Source: Zelonia costaricensis (taxonomy: Eukaryota; Euglenozoa; Kinetoplastea; Trypanosomatida; Trypanosomatidae). From it: DNA of 61,354 bases. The notes beneath the pieces are model-generated. The model had not been told where the DNA came from. It did no database searches and saw nothing but the letters and a program-made list of their open reading frames with translations. The translations under genes and the position numbers were made by a program. Each line of letters starts with the position of its first letter. Position 1 is the first letter of the stretch. Of this stretch, positions 51,014-61,354 are shown piece after piece. The DNA is taken from NCBI GenBank assembly GCA_030849075.1, contig JASAOO010003437.1:1-61354 (forward strand), in the 5' to 3' direction.

Positions 51014-53471
51014 CGCGGTGACCAGGCAAGTCGTGGTGTGCGCGAACACACCGACGTCCTCTCACGTGCACGGGCTTCTTCATCTTTTTTTTCCAAACCT
51101 GCACTCCGTGTATCCCTCTGCTATCCTCCCCTTCCCACCAGCTCCATCCCTTCGCTCTCTGGCCCCACCCGCTCACGTTTTCGCGCTGCAGCGTCATACC
51201 CTCGATCACTCTCCCCTCGGACAGGTGAGGCTGCGGTCGGACCGCTATACCCGCTCCGCACCGTCACTGGACGTGCCCTCACTCTGCCCCGTTGCTTGTC
51301 GCTGCAGCTCTGTTTATTGCGCTCATTTTCTTCACTTCCTTCCTTTTTTTCTTCTTCTGTTTGCGTTTGCGTTGGCCTGGTGTCTTTCTCTCTCTCTTGT
51401 GTGTTTTCCACTTGGTTCCGCGACGGGATCTCACGGTGTTCGCCTGCGTTTTGTGCTCGTGTCGGGATCGGTCGCAGCTTCCTAAATTCCCCGCCGCCGT
51501 AGTGTCTTCCACCTGTTTTCTCTTTTTTTTTCTTTTGCTCGCGTTGGGCTGACGTTGGGGGCCTGCAGCGAGTTGTCGTGTAAAGCTTATTGTTCTGTCA
51601 CTGAACCTGCTGCGCGCTGCTTCGCCGCGGAAGCCTTCGAAGAGACGCGTAGGGAAACGACGAGGTGGGGGTCTTGACCGAGGCGCGTGGTCGGCTCAGC
51701 CCTTCCCCCCTGGCCGCCTTCTTTTTTGTTTGTTTGTTTGGGTTTGCTCATCAGTGTCGTTTTTCTCTTTATCCGCTGTCTTCACGCGTTTTTGCCCGAC
51801 GCGCTGCTGTGCTCGATTTCTGTTTCTTTCACTCTCTGTGTCTGTGTGAGCGTGCTGGGCCTCTTCTCGCCTCCGTCCGTGCTCGTGTCCCTCTCTGTCT
51901 GTCCAGCCTCGCTTTTCGTTTTTTTTTTTCTGCCTTGAGTATGATCGCGACCCCCCACCCCTTCTCTGACCTGCTCTCACCCACAGTGCCTCGCTCTCTG
52001 GTATAGAGGCTGCCGTAGACCCCCCTTGTCTCTCTGTCTGACCTCCCCTCCCTCCTCCTATTGCTTTCTCGGTACTCGGGCACTCTTGCGAGGTGCACCG
52101 ATTCTCTTCTCTGTGGCTGTGCTGTGGTGTACTGCGTCTTGTCCCGCTCTCCCCGCAAACTCTTCCACCCACTCCGCGTGCCTCTTCACCGCGTGCGTGG
52201 ACGAGAGCGCCCGTGGAGACGTGTGAGCTGCATTGACGTCTGCTCGCCTCTTCGTCTTCTTCTCTGTACCTTGAGGAGGGGTGTGCTGGTTCTTGTGTGT
52301 TCCTCTCTGACTTCACATCGATTGCCTGTATCTGCTCGAGCAGTCTACGTCCGCACTCGAGTCCTCGATTTCACCTGCTGCACGTGCGTGTGCCCCCTTT
52401 TTTGTTTTTGCCGTTGTTGCGTTCTTGTGATTTCGATTGCCGTCTTGTACTACGCACCCCGCACTACGCTCGGCTGTCAGCGTGCAGGTGCCTTCGGGTC
52501 CCCTGGCGGGTTCGCTCCCTCCCCCTTCCCCCTCTGCTGTCCGCTAAGATTGTCCTTCTTCGCCCGCTCTCTCACGCTGCTACCCCTTGACATCCCTGTA
52601 CTGCTCCGTTTCGACTTTACCCCTTCGCGCCATCCTCACTTCCGTGCGTGTGTGCATCGAGGACTCTTTTGTGTTCTTTTTTCTTCTCACGCCCCGTCCT
52701 CTTCCCGCTGCTGCCTCTCCGCTCACTCGTGCGTCTCCGGCTAGATCCCACGCACCCCCACTTCCCTTTTTTTATCTTCTCGCCTCTCGCGTCCTGCGCG
52801 GCTTCGCCTCCCCACTTGCCCCCCGCCTCCCCTCACGTACACGTCGCATCGCCGGGGCTGCTCCTACGACTGTCTCTCTGTCTATACTCAGGTACGGAGA
52901 ATAGAAGACGCCATCAGCCGCCCTGCACTCCTGCGTCACTCTTCCGTTACCTGAGGGGCTCCCCCGTGCTGGGCTGTTTTCTTTTGTTGTGTCCTTGCTG
53001 GTGTGGGGGAGCGCGAGACGCACCCTTCAGAAAAAGGGTGGGGGGCGCAGAGTCGAGAGGAACACACAGAGGGCGAACACCACCACAGCGGAGGAATCCG
53101 CCCTTTGCCTCCGCACAAGTTAAGAACCTTTAAAGAAAAGAGAAGAAAAAGGCGCCGACCTACGTTGAGTGCGTTGCGACAAACGTACGCACTCCCACCA
53201 CTTTCTTTTGTTCTTTCCTGTAGTGTTGCGGTGAAGCTTTGCTGGTTCTTGGTCTGCTCTTCCTTTTCTCTGTGTGTTCGTGTGTGTGTGTGTGTGTTCG
53301 TGTGTGGCATTTGAGGCGCACTGCCGCTGCGACTCGAGCTCACCAACACCCTCCGCCCGCCCTGCGTTCTCTTCTCCAGTATCGCCTGCACGCGAGCGGG
53401 TCCCTGTGTACCCATCTGTCACGCACCCCGCTGCCCCCCTCCTGTGACTCTGAAGAAACAACTGGGTGCAT

Positions 53472-56400
53472 ATGCAGCACGCATCCTCCACAGAGAGCGG
53501 TCGTGGCGCGGCGCGTGCGGCTACGCGGTTCCACGCCGTCTCCACGCGCACCCCCGTCCGCCGCCGCGACCTGTGTGGCGGCAATGTGACACGCAGCAGC
53601 GAGCTGCACACCGCCCTGGAGTCATTTCAGCTGGCGGCGGCGGAGACGGCTCGTGCGCACGCGGATGCGGAGGCGCGCGATTCTATAGAGCTGACGAGCG
53701 GAGATGATCACGGCGCGTGTCACAAGGCAGCGCTGCCGGCCGTGCTGGGGCGCGTCACCAGCACCGCCCGCACCCTCCACTGCGCCCTCGCCGCACCCTC
53801 CGGGGCGGTGACGGAGGAGGGGGCGGCTGGCTGGCTCGATGGCGCTGCTGGCGTACCGGTGGTGGTCTTCCACGCCGTGCTGGACGCGCTTCTCGCGCCG
53901 CGCGAGGTGGCAACGACAGGCGAGGTTTGCGTCGAGGGCAACGACTCCGCGACGCAGCCGTTCCTGTGCGTCCTCTGCCGCTTGAATGCAGCGTGTGTCT
54001 GCGCCGATGAGGCTAACCTCGGCGGTCCCCTCCGCACCGTGGACTCCCTCTCCCCGTCCACGATGTCGGCGCGGTCTGCGATGGGCCGCAGCCTCGATCT
54101 GCTGCTGTGGGCCGTCGAGCACGCCTGCAGCGATCAAGCAGAGGGCGCGGGAGCGCACACAGCAGCAGCTGCTGGAGGTGATGGAGATGACGGCGCGCAC
54201 CCCTGCGACAGTCCCTGGCTGAGCCTGCTGCGCCGCACTGACGCGCTTCTCGGCTTCCTGCACGCCGCCCTCACGCCCGCCACCGACGCGTCGGAGCTGT
54301 ACGCGTGTGGGGTGGCCGCCCGCCTCGGGGCGCTGCAGGTGCTGGAGCGGCTGCTGGCCGCCTCCTACGCCGACCACCAGGGACCGCACGCCACCGGCCT
54401 ACCGACAAAAGGCCGTGGGGACAGGAGCTCCGAGAGGCTCGAGCGGTCCGCCGCCCTCGCCGCCCAGCTCACCGCGGATGATGTGCTGTGTGCCGTCGCG
54501 GCGCAGCTGCAGGCATCCATCCCGGTTCTGGAGGAGATCCACCCCGCCTCGGGCTTCTCGCACATGCTGCTGTACGACTGCCTGCGTCACGGCAGTGCAC
54601 TGGCACGCACGCCGGCCGCCGTGGCCAACGGCGGCGTGAGTGGCGGGGCGGCAACGCGGCAGAGCGGCGCGCCGTACGTGGCGGCCGGCGGTCGCGGAAA
54701 GGGCCTGCTCGATGGAACGCGGCAGGCGCAGAGCCCGCTGGAGCTGTACAACTGCGCCATGACCTTCCTGCGGCACGCCGTCGAGTACCGCACCGTGACA
54801 AGCGGGTGGATGTGCGCAGGCAACAGCGGCGGCGGCCCCGCGGCGCTTCCGCTGCCGGCGTGGGCGGCGGTGGTGAGCGTCCTGGAGCGCGCGCTGCTGG
54901 AGGGAGAGTCGGCGCTGGCGGACCCCGTCGCGGAGGCTGCAGCACCAGACGGTGCGACCGGCACGGCTCCTTCATCAACCGATCCTGCCCCACCTGGCGC
55001 CACCGCAGCAGCAGCAATAGCAGCAGCAATAGCAGCAGCAGCGACATCAGCCACAGCTGACCCGGCGGCGTCGGCCTCCGCGACGACGCCGCCGCCTTTG
55101 ACGACCGCCGGCGTCTTCACGGGTGCCCACCAGCCCTACTCCACGGACCCCACGCCGTGTGGCTCGCCGGTGCTGAACCCGAACCCACCCGCTGCCGCCG
55201 GGGCCGCAGCAATCGTCACCGCGCAGCCGGCGGCGACGTCGGGCGAGTCCGTGACGGGAGCGCCGCAGGCCTGCGACGGCGGCGGTGCAGGCTTCCACGC
55301 GCTGGAGTTCCCGCACGCCCCACCTCTGGTGCCGGACGAGGGGTGCAGCAACCCGGACGACACAGACAGCGGGCACCACCGGGGTCGGGGCACTGATCGA
55401 TGCAGTGCCATGCTGGAGCGATCCGTGCCTTCCGCCGACGCGACCTTCAACGGCATGACGGACGCAGAGACGGCGTCGGCACTCGGCGACGCAGCGACAT
55501 CACTGGCACGCACGCGGTCAGCCGCAGTGGCACGGTCTACCACCAACACACACACCATCTCCATCGCCACCGCAACGGCTGCTGCGAGTGCTGCGGCAGC
55601 TGGTACCGCTGCAACGGGCGGCGGTGAAACGACGTTGGCGCCGTCGCTCTCGGAGGCGGCAGACGCGCCGGTGCGGGTGTCGAGCGTCGCGGCAACCATC
55701 GCCACCCCCCTGCCCGCCGCCTCTGGCCCGCTCTCAACCAGCCACGCAAGCTGCCAAACCCAACACCAACAGAGGCACCACACGCACCAGCACCACCGCC
55801 ACCACCACTGCGTCCCGAGCAGCGCGACAACAGCGTCGCCCGCCGCGCCGCAGGCGCTGAGCGTGTGCAGCAAGGGCAGCCTTTACGTGCCGCGGCCCCG
55901 CACATCCACCAGCGGTGGCGCTGCGTCACCATCGGCGGCCGCGGCGGCAACACCAGCGGCGCCAACGCTCGCGAGCTCGGCGACCCTGCTGCGCTGGCGG
56001 CACCCGTCGCACCCCCGCCTCACGAGCGACGCCCTCGCACTGCTGACGGACCTGACCAGCGCATCGGCACGCACGCTGACCTCCATGACGACGCTGGTGG
56101 ACGCTGACGTGCTCGGGGTGCTGCGCGGCATGCTGGAGTGCCCCAGCTTCGCGCTGCAGCAGCGCGTCCTCGCCATTCTGGAACGCGTCTTCGCGTTTTG
56201 GGAGACTCTCACGGCGCAGTCGCCGGAGACGCTGGTGCTACCGGACTCCACCTCCTCCTACTCCTCCGCTGCGGCCCCGGTAGTCACTGCTGCGGTGCTC
56301 TTCCGCGAGCCACACGATGCGCCGTTCGGTTCTTGGCCAGCAGGCGGCGTGCCGCAGGCCACCGGTGCCACCCTGTCGGCGCTCGCAACGCCGTCAATAC

Positions 56401-59400
56401 AGCCGCCATCCTTGCCGTGCGTCCCCGCGGCGCTGCGTGCCTTCCTTCAGGCCTTCACGACCTTCCTCGGCTGGGATGCGGAGGGGTGGGAGGTGACGCA
56501 CGCCAACTACACGAGGCGGGCGCTGCAGATGCTCATGCACGTCCTGCAGCACGCCAAAGCTGGCCCCAGCAACAGCGGCAGCGTCGGTGCCGCCGCACGC
56601 AGGCGGCCCCAACGCACCACGCAGGCCCTCCTCCACATCGTCACGTTCCTGCTCGAGAACGGTGTGATTGCGCACATCTGGCGGTGCCTGGCCACCGACG
56701 CCACGCAGATCCCCGGCCTGCTGTGCGGCACCGCTTCTCCGCCCTCGCCCTCCTCCTCGGGCCCGTCGTCCGGTAGCAGCAGTAGCAGGGTCGCGTCAGG
56801 GGCCGGCCGGTACAGCGTGCCCGTGTGGGGCTATAGCAGCTTTTTGTTTGGCACCCCCGGCACCCTCTCCCTCGCAATCTTGTCCGACGCGCAGTGCACG
56901 GCGATGGAGCTGCTGGGTGCGCTGGCGGAGGCGGTGAGCTGGGCCGCCGTGGGCAGTGTGGAGGCGAACTCGTGGAGGCCCACCGCTGCGGCGGCCGCGG
57001 TGGTGCCGTCCGTCGGCACCTACATGGCCTTCACGGAGGCCCTCTTCACGCACCTCACGGCCTGCGCGAACTGCCTGCGCCGCTGCACGTACACCCGCAG
57101 CTCGTCCCGCCCTGCGACCCCGGCGGAGCTGAAGGCGCTGAGCCGGGTGCTACTCACCCTGCGTGTGTTGTTCGCGTCGATGGGGGCTGGCGTGGGCAGC
57201 CGCGCCGCCGCTTCGACTGCTGCGGCAGACCGTCGCGAGACGTGGCGGCAGTGCATCACCGACTCCCGCGTGCTGGATGTGCTGGCCAGCGTCGGCACCG
57301 CGGCCGAGCTCGTCGGCTGCTCCCTCCCGCGGCTCTGCATGTTCACCCTGCGCACGTTTCTAGATCACGCAATCGTGCTCGCACCCCCCTCCCCACTGCT
57401 CCGACTGTTGCCGCCCCGCGAGGCGGCTGCAGAGGTCGCCCTGCACGCGCTCGTGCGCCAGCCCACCCCGCAGCCGCCGGTGGCGGGCACGGCGACGGTG
57501 TGGGGTGGCAGCGCCGTGCGGGAGAGTCTGCTAGTCACACTGCTCTCGCGCATGCAGCGGCGATGCGCGGGGCAGTCGGCCGAGGTCTCACTGCCGCTGC
57601 GGCTCGAGGTGCTCGCGCTGCTCGTGGACATCGTCACGGAGGCCGTCGCCGCAACCCAGCACGCCGCCGTGCTCGGCTCCACCGCCTCCTTCGCCGGTGT
57701 GGCGGCTACCGTGGCGGCAGGCATACCCCTCCGCAACGCGGTGGAGCGGGCCGCCGAGGCAATCCGCATGACGCAGCGCTTCGTCGCGAACATCATCGAC
57801 TGTCGCGTGTGGAGTGGCACGGCGCAGGAGCTGCGCTACCTCGGCCCTGACAACACCACCCTTGTGAAGGAGACACTCCGCCTCCTCTGCGCAGCCACGC
57901 AGCTGGTCGGCGCTACCGGCCAGCTGTGGACGACAACGTCCGCGGTGGCCGCTGCGGCGGCGCTGGCGTACGCGACCGACACGCGCGCACGCGGCACGGA
58001 CGAGAGTCGCTGCACCAGCGTCGGCAACGAGGGCGCCGCCACTCGCCCCTACACGCTTGGGCAGCTCACGGCGACGACACTGGCGGCGGAGTCGGCAAGC
58101 CTGGTTTTCGGCTTCCACATTGTGACCATGGACCTCCCGCTGACCCTGGCCGGTCTCGTGAACGGGACGCGGTGGCAGAGTACCACGCCGAAACCCACGT
58201 CCACCGCGGCCGCCACGGGCGCCGCCGCCGCCGTCGCTGTGACGGGGATCCGCGGCGCGCAGAGCGGGCGGAGTGCCGGGCCGACATCCACGTCGTCCGC
58301 GACCTCGTCCAGTCAGCCTACCTCGCCGTCCAGCAGGGTCGTCGTGCGCATGACCCCCTGCCCACCGCCCCTTGCTCAGCCGGCACCCGCGGCGGCGATC
58401 CACGAGTTCTACGACGAGGACCGGTGCGAGACGTTTCAGGTGGCGGCCTGCGCGCTGGCGGAGCTCCTGCGGTGCCTGCGCTGTCTACAGGTCCTCGTGC
58501 TGCGCGCACCGGTGTCGCCCGCGCTGACGGCGTCGGCCTCGAACGCGATCGCAGCCGCGGCGGCCGCGCCGGGGTCAACGCCGTCCCTGCAGTGGCGCTC
58601 CAGCGGCTCCGCTTCTGCGTCTCCAGCCATCGCAGGCGGCACTGAGCTGGCACTGTTGTTGCCGCCTTCACACGTACACGACGGAACCCCCGCCGTGGGC
58701 GGCGCGGCGCGATGGCGATCGATTGCGGCGGCGGCGGTGGCGGCCACGATGGCGTCTGCGGTGCCGGAGCGGCGCGGGGAGGTGGCGCCTGTGAACGGCA
58801 GCGACCTCGGCGGTGGCCACGCCGGCGAGCCAAGCCACCACCAACTGCAGCAGCACGATGTGGTGCTCGTGTCGGGTCCGTCGGGCAGCACCGCCGGCAT
58901 CGTGACGACGACGGTGTACCGCGGCGTCGTGGGGCGTGAGGGCGGCACGGCAGCACAGGTGGCCGGTGCCCTGGCGGTCGACGGCGCCACTGTGGCATCC
59001 ACTCCGGGGGCACCGTCGTCGCCGGCGTCCGCGTCGAGCCCTGCGTTGGGCACACCGAGCGGACCGGGTGGGGCGGAGCGCGAGGAGGAGAACGCGAACA
59101 ACTGGCGGCAGTGCGAGCCGCGGTGGCGGCGCCGGGTGGTGTGCTTCAAGACGGCACACACCGACGCCGTCCACGCGCTGGAGCTCGACATGCTCGACCG
59201 CTTTCTTTTTGTTCAGGCGAGGCACGACTCAACGAAGGAGCCGCACCCGGCACGCGCGACGAGCGTGGTGAGTAGTGCTGGGGCTGCGGCAGCGGCGGCG
59301 GCGGCGATGACACTGCTGGGTGGGGAGGAAGGGGAGGCGACGGTGCTGAGTCGCGACAACGAGCTGGAGTGCGCCATCACCGCGGTGCGCTTCCTCGCCA

Positions 59401-59432
59401 GTGAGAAGAAGCGCCTGCACAACAGTCTATAG
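53472..59432 (+). CDS. Giant protein, 1986 aa, helical-repeat segments and low-complexity inserts, unidentified
   Basis: The family is not recognised. One uninterrupted frame of nearly 6 kb with strong GC3 bias. The ATG at 53472 is the first in-frame ATG; a GTG lies two codons earlier. Alternating regions are visible. Helical, Leu/Ala-rich segments look like HEAT/ARM-type solenoid repeats: about 195-300 (SLLRRTDALLGFLHAALTP, LGALQVLERLLAASY), 850-920 (LTSDALALLTDLTS, LGVLRGMLECPSFALQQRVL), 1000-1060 (RRALQMLMHVLQHAK), 1360-1420 (SLPLRLEVLALLVDIV). Between them are disordered Ala/Thr/Ser/Pro inserts at about 490-720 and 1570-1640, a His-rich patch near 768-780, and Ala/Ser-rich sequence at about 1690-1850. 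The C-terminus (about 1870-1986, RWRRRVVCFKTAHTDAVHALELDMLDRF ... FLASEKKRLHNSL) is ordered. No membrane span or signal peptide. A large scaffold is likely, but the role is unknown. Confidence 0.85.
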   Translation: MQHASSTESGRGAARAATRFHAVSTRTPVRRRDLCGGNVTRSSELHTALESFQLAAAETARAHADAEARDSIELTSGDDHGACHKAALPAVLGRVTSTARTLHCALAAPSGAVTEEGAAGWLDGAAGVPVVVFHAVLDALLAPREVATTGEVCVEGNDSATQPFLCVLCRLNAACVCADEANLGGPLRTVDSLSPSTMSARSAMGRSLDLLLWAVEHACSDQAEGAGAHTAAAAGGDGDDGAHPCDSPWLSLLRRTDALLGFLHAALTPATDASELYACGVAARLGALQVLERLLAASYADHQGPHATGLPTKGRGDRSSERLERSAALAAQLTADDVLCAVAAQLQASIPVLEEIHPASGFSHMLLYDCLRHGSALARTPAAVANGGVSGGAATRQSGAPYVAAGGRGKGLLDGTRQAQSPLELYNCAMTFLRHAVEYRTVTSGWMCAGNSGGGPAALPLPAWAAVVSVLERALLEGESALADPVAEAAAPDGATGTAPSSTDPAPPGATAAAAIAAAIAAAATSATADPAASASATTPPPLTTAGVFTGAHQPYSTDPTPCGSPVLNPNPPAAAGAAAIVTAQPAATSGESVTGAPQACDGGGAGFHALEFPHAPPLVPDEGCSNPDDTDSGHHRGRGTDRCSAMLERSVPSADATFNGMTDAETASALGDAATSLARTRSAAVARSTTNTHTISIATATAAASAAAAGTAATGGGETTLAPSLSEAADAPVRVSSVAATIATPLPAASGPLSTSHASCQTQHQQRHHTHQHHRHHHCVPSSATTASPAAPQALSVCSKGSLYVPRPRTSTSGGAASPSAAAAATPAAPTLASSATLLRWRHPSHPRLTSDALALLTDLTSASARTLTSMTTLVDADVLGVLRGMLECPSFALQQRVLAILERVFAFWETLTAQSPETLVLPDSTSSYSSAAAPVVTAAVLFREPHDAPFGSWPAGGVPQATGATLSALATPSIQPPSLPCVPAALRAFLQAFTTFLGWDAEGWEVTHANYTRRALQMLMHVLQHAKAGPSNSGSVGAAARRRPQRTTQALLHIVTFLLENGVIAHIWRCLATDATQIPGLLCGTASPPSPSSSGPSSGSSSSRVASGAGRYSVPVWGYSSFLFGTPGTLSLAILSDAQCTAMELLGALAEAVSWAAVGSVEANSWRPTAAAAAVVPSVGTYMAFTEALFTHLTACANCLRRCTYTRSSSRPATPAELKALSRVLLTLRVLFASMGAGVGSRAAASTAAADRRETWRQCITDSRVLDVLASVGTAAELVGCSLPRLCMFTLRTFLDHAIVLAPPSPLLRLLPPREAAAEVALHALVRQPTPQPPVAGTATVWGGSAVRESLLVTLLSRMQRRCAGQSAEVSLPLRLEVLALLVDIVTEAVAATQHAAVLGSTASFAGVAATVAAGIPLRNAVERAAEAIRMTQRFVANIIDCRVWSGTAQELRYLGPDNTTLVKETLRLLCAATQLVGATGQLWTTTSAVAAAAALAYATDTRARGTDESRCTSVGNEGAATRPYTLGQLTATTLAAESASLVFGFHIVTMDLPLTLAGLVNGTRWQSTTPKPTSTAAATGAAAAVAVTGIRGAQSGRSAGPTSTSSATSSSQPTSPSSRVVVRMTPCPPPLAQPAPAAAIHEFYDEDRCETFQVAACALAELLRCLRCLQVLVLRAPVSPALTASASNAIAAAAAAPGSTPSLQWRSSGSASASPAIAGGTELALLLPPSHVHDGTPAVGGAARWRSIAAAAVAATMASAVPERRGEVAPVNGSDLGGGHAGEPSHHQLQQHDVVLVSGPSGSTAGIVTTTVYRGVVGREGGTAAQVAGALAVDGATVASTPGAPSSPASASSPALGTPSGPGGAEREEENANNWRQCEPRWRRRVVCFKTAHTDAVHALELDMLDRFLFVQARHDSTKEPHPARATSVVSSAGAAAAAAAAMTLLGGEEGEATVLSRDNELECAITAVRFLASEKKRLHNSL

Positions 59433-61354
59433 GCCTGGCCAGCGGCGGAGGGGGGCGGAACGCAGGGGAGGGGGTGAGGGGAGGCGGCACCGAAAACTGA
59501 GATCCACACTGCCAGCCACGGCTATTCAGGGGCGCGCACCCCCTACGCACCCAACGCACCCCATGCTCCTGTCCTGCCTCTGCGCGACCAGCCTTTGTGG
59601 CAGCGCTGCTCTGCCCCATGCAGGGGGCTCTTCTCGCGCCGCCACTGCACCTTTCCTTTTTCGCCCGCCACGCTGCGTGTTGGTGTTGTGACGGATGACT
59701 CGATCGGGGCGCCATGACATTCGATCGCTGCGTGTGGGACGTCTCGGTCGAGGCACCTCTCTCGGTCGCGTGTGTCCCCTTTTTTTCTTCTTTTTGTGTG
59801 TGCGCATCTGCGTGCTGTGTTGTGCTTTCGTGTGTGCTGCTTCTCGCGTGTGTGCGTGTGCTGATGCTCTGTTTTTTTTTTCCTGCTTCTTTTTGTTTTC
59901 TCTCTTCGCCGCTCCTCTCCTCGACTTACCCCTGACCAGCCGTGGGACGTGTTGTACATCGCCTCCCCCACTCGCTTCCCTTTCCTTTATTGTGTGTGTG
60001 TGTGTCGTCCCGTCGCGCTGCTCGCTGATGGTGTTCTGTTTTGTCTTTGTTGTTTTATGTCCTGTGTTGTAATTCCCACCCACGTGTTGCAGAGCCTCCG
60101 GGCACTCGCGATGAGAGTGTGCGGGGCGGGTATCACGACGGTACTTCTCTTGGAGTCCCCCGTTCCCCCCCCCGCCCCGCCCGCCCACCCCCGCCCGCTG
60201 TCGCCGGCTCACATCGGCTCACCGCTCCCGCTTTTTGCCTCCGTCTCTCGTCGCAGCAGATCCGCCTCTGCTTGCCTTCTCCCTCCCTCACTGGCCATGT
60301 TCAACGCTTCGCGTTTATGTGTTGTCCTGCGTGTGTGTGCGCAGGTGGAGAGGCCGATGTGTGCCTGCGCACGCTGTTGCGTGTGTATGCGCTTCGATGA
60401 GGACTCTTTGGTGTGTTGGTGTCTCTGGTTGCCCCCCCTCCCTGTTCTCCGTTGAATGAAGCACGTAAGCTGAAAAGAGAGATAAGTCTAAAAGCCAGGA
60501 AAACAAAAAAAAGAACCGCTCGCGAAACAGAAGTTGGTCCACTACGTGACACGCGACTCTACGTCAAGTGATGCGTGCTTACTCGCCTGCGCTGCATCGC
60601 GCGTCCTGCTTTCACTACGCCTTTCTCGCATATGGGTATCAAAGGATGCTTCAACAACGTATGAGTGCGTGTCGTCGCGCAGAGGACGTCTGGTGACGCT
60701 CCTTCACTTCCGCTCATCACGATCATCTCACCATTCTTTTATCCTCCACTCGTTGTCTCTCCCTCTCTCTCTCTATCGCTCGCTCTCCACCCCCGTCACA
60801 CATCTCCTATTTGCCGCATGCAGAACGCTGACTGTGTGTGTTCCCCGCCTCCATCGACCCTCTTTCGCTTCCTCGTTGCCAGTCCCTCACCCCGTGCCCC
60901 CCTCTTGCGGTAACTTGTACCAACAACGCAGCGCACCGTTCGTGTCGAGTAGTTCAATCGCTTTTTCACCGAGCTCAATACCTCACGCCTCCCCACCCCC
61001 ATACCCCTCTTAGTCTTTTGGCCGTGGCAGCGTTCTCCCCTTCCCCCTTTCTCCTTTTCTTCGCCTCCTCTCCGCCGTCATCAGCAAACTCGCGCGCACG
61101 CCCGTGCACGGCCCTGCTCCCCTTCGGCCTCCGCGAGATTAGTCTCGTCCCCCCCCCCCTTGTAGAAAAGAAAACAGGTGAGGGCCTCAGCGCGCCGGCT
61201 CCCTCGCTCACACTGGAGACGAGCTCTTCTATTGTCTGCACTTGTTGCGTCCCCACGCGCTCCGGCCCGATACGCCCCCCACACACGTTCACACAGCCAA
61301 GGAACTCCGACTCCGGTGCACGACACTTCACCCTTCCCCCCACCCTCGGTGCTG
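59433..61354. other. Downstream spacer to window end
   Basis: The 3' UTR and spacer after the giant gene. C/T-rich with GT tracts (59993-60004 and similar). No gene is seen before the window ends. Confidence 0.5.

Larger units (their letters stand above)
47397..53471. other. Gene-poor stretch, 6.1 kb, pyrimidine-rich
   Basis: No certain gene. The plus strand is strongly C/T-rich, especially 49650-52900, and open frames are low complexity. It contains (GT)15 at 50981-51010, further short GT tracts near 48309-48325 and 53282-53302, and G-runs at 48021-48045. One weak small ORF (48402-48773) is listed. Presumably it holds a long arrestin 3' UTR and the 5' region of the 1986-residue gene. Confidence 0.55.

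Noticed and set aside
53986..58403. Many open frames on both strands inside the giant gene
   Set aside because: They are shadow frames in very GC-rich coding sequence. Only the 53472-59432 frame is continuous with consistent third-position bias.

Overview
This window is nuclear DNA of a trypanosomatid flagellate, most likely Leishmania or a close relative in the Leishmaniinae. The reasons are: intron-free GC-rich genes in two head-to-head directional clusters; pyrimidine tracts followed by AG just upstream of start codons (spliced-leader acceptors); very abundant (CA)n/(GT)n and homopolymer tracts; and trypanosomatid-style genes. The species cannot be named from the sequence alone. All coordinates and motifs were read by eye, with no database search.

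Layout. A divergent strand-switch region at 17737-18894 splits the window. Left of it, genes run on the minus strand: eIF2D/ligatin (15742-17736), two tandem NADH-cytochrome b5 reductase-like genes (13713-14582 and 11171-12040) and a small probable mitochondrial protein (8886-9248). Beyond that lie about 8.9 kb with no convincing gene. Right of it, genes run on the plus strand: a triple zinc-ribbon protein (18895-19575), a CAMK-like protein kinase (20384-21550), a 7.1-kb gene-poor stretch, mitoribosomal protein uL22m (28699-29538), an unidentified 734-residue protein (31119-33323), an unidentified 121-residue protein (33955-34320), elongator tRNA-Met(CAT) (34662-34734), a 59-residue membrane miniprotein (36615-36794), the axonemal IQUB homologue (37736-40690), splicing factor Prp18 (41985-43559), a 32-copy 19-bp minisatellite, a truncated then a complete copy of an arrestin-fold gene (45288-45371 and 46260-47396), a 6.1-kb gene-poor stretch, and a 1986-residue low-complexity/helical-repeat protein (53472-59432).

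How it works together. Both clusters are expected to be read as long polycistronic RNAs starting in the strand-switch region, then cut by trans-splicing and polyadenylation, so neighbours share no pathway. The functions are mixed: translation initiation, mitochondrial redox and ribosome, splicing, flagellum, signalling. Coding sequence covers only about 35% of the window, and three deserts of 6-9 kb are unusually long for this group. The strand asymmetry is striking: the plus strand is purine-rich left of the switch and pyrimidine-rich right of it, so the RNA-like strand is pyrimidine-rich on both sides.

The most notable points are: the tandem reductases, one of which has lost two NADH-site residues; the arrestin gene duplication broken at an N; the 59-residue miniprotein; the deserts with three candidate small genes; and a (GT)20/(AC)18 inverted microsatellite pair.
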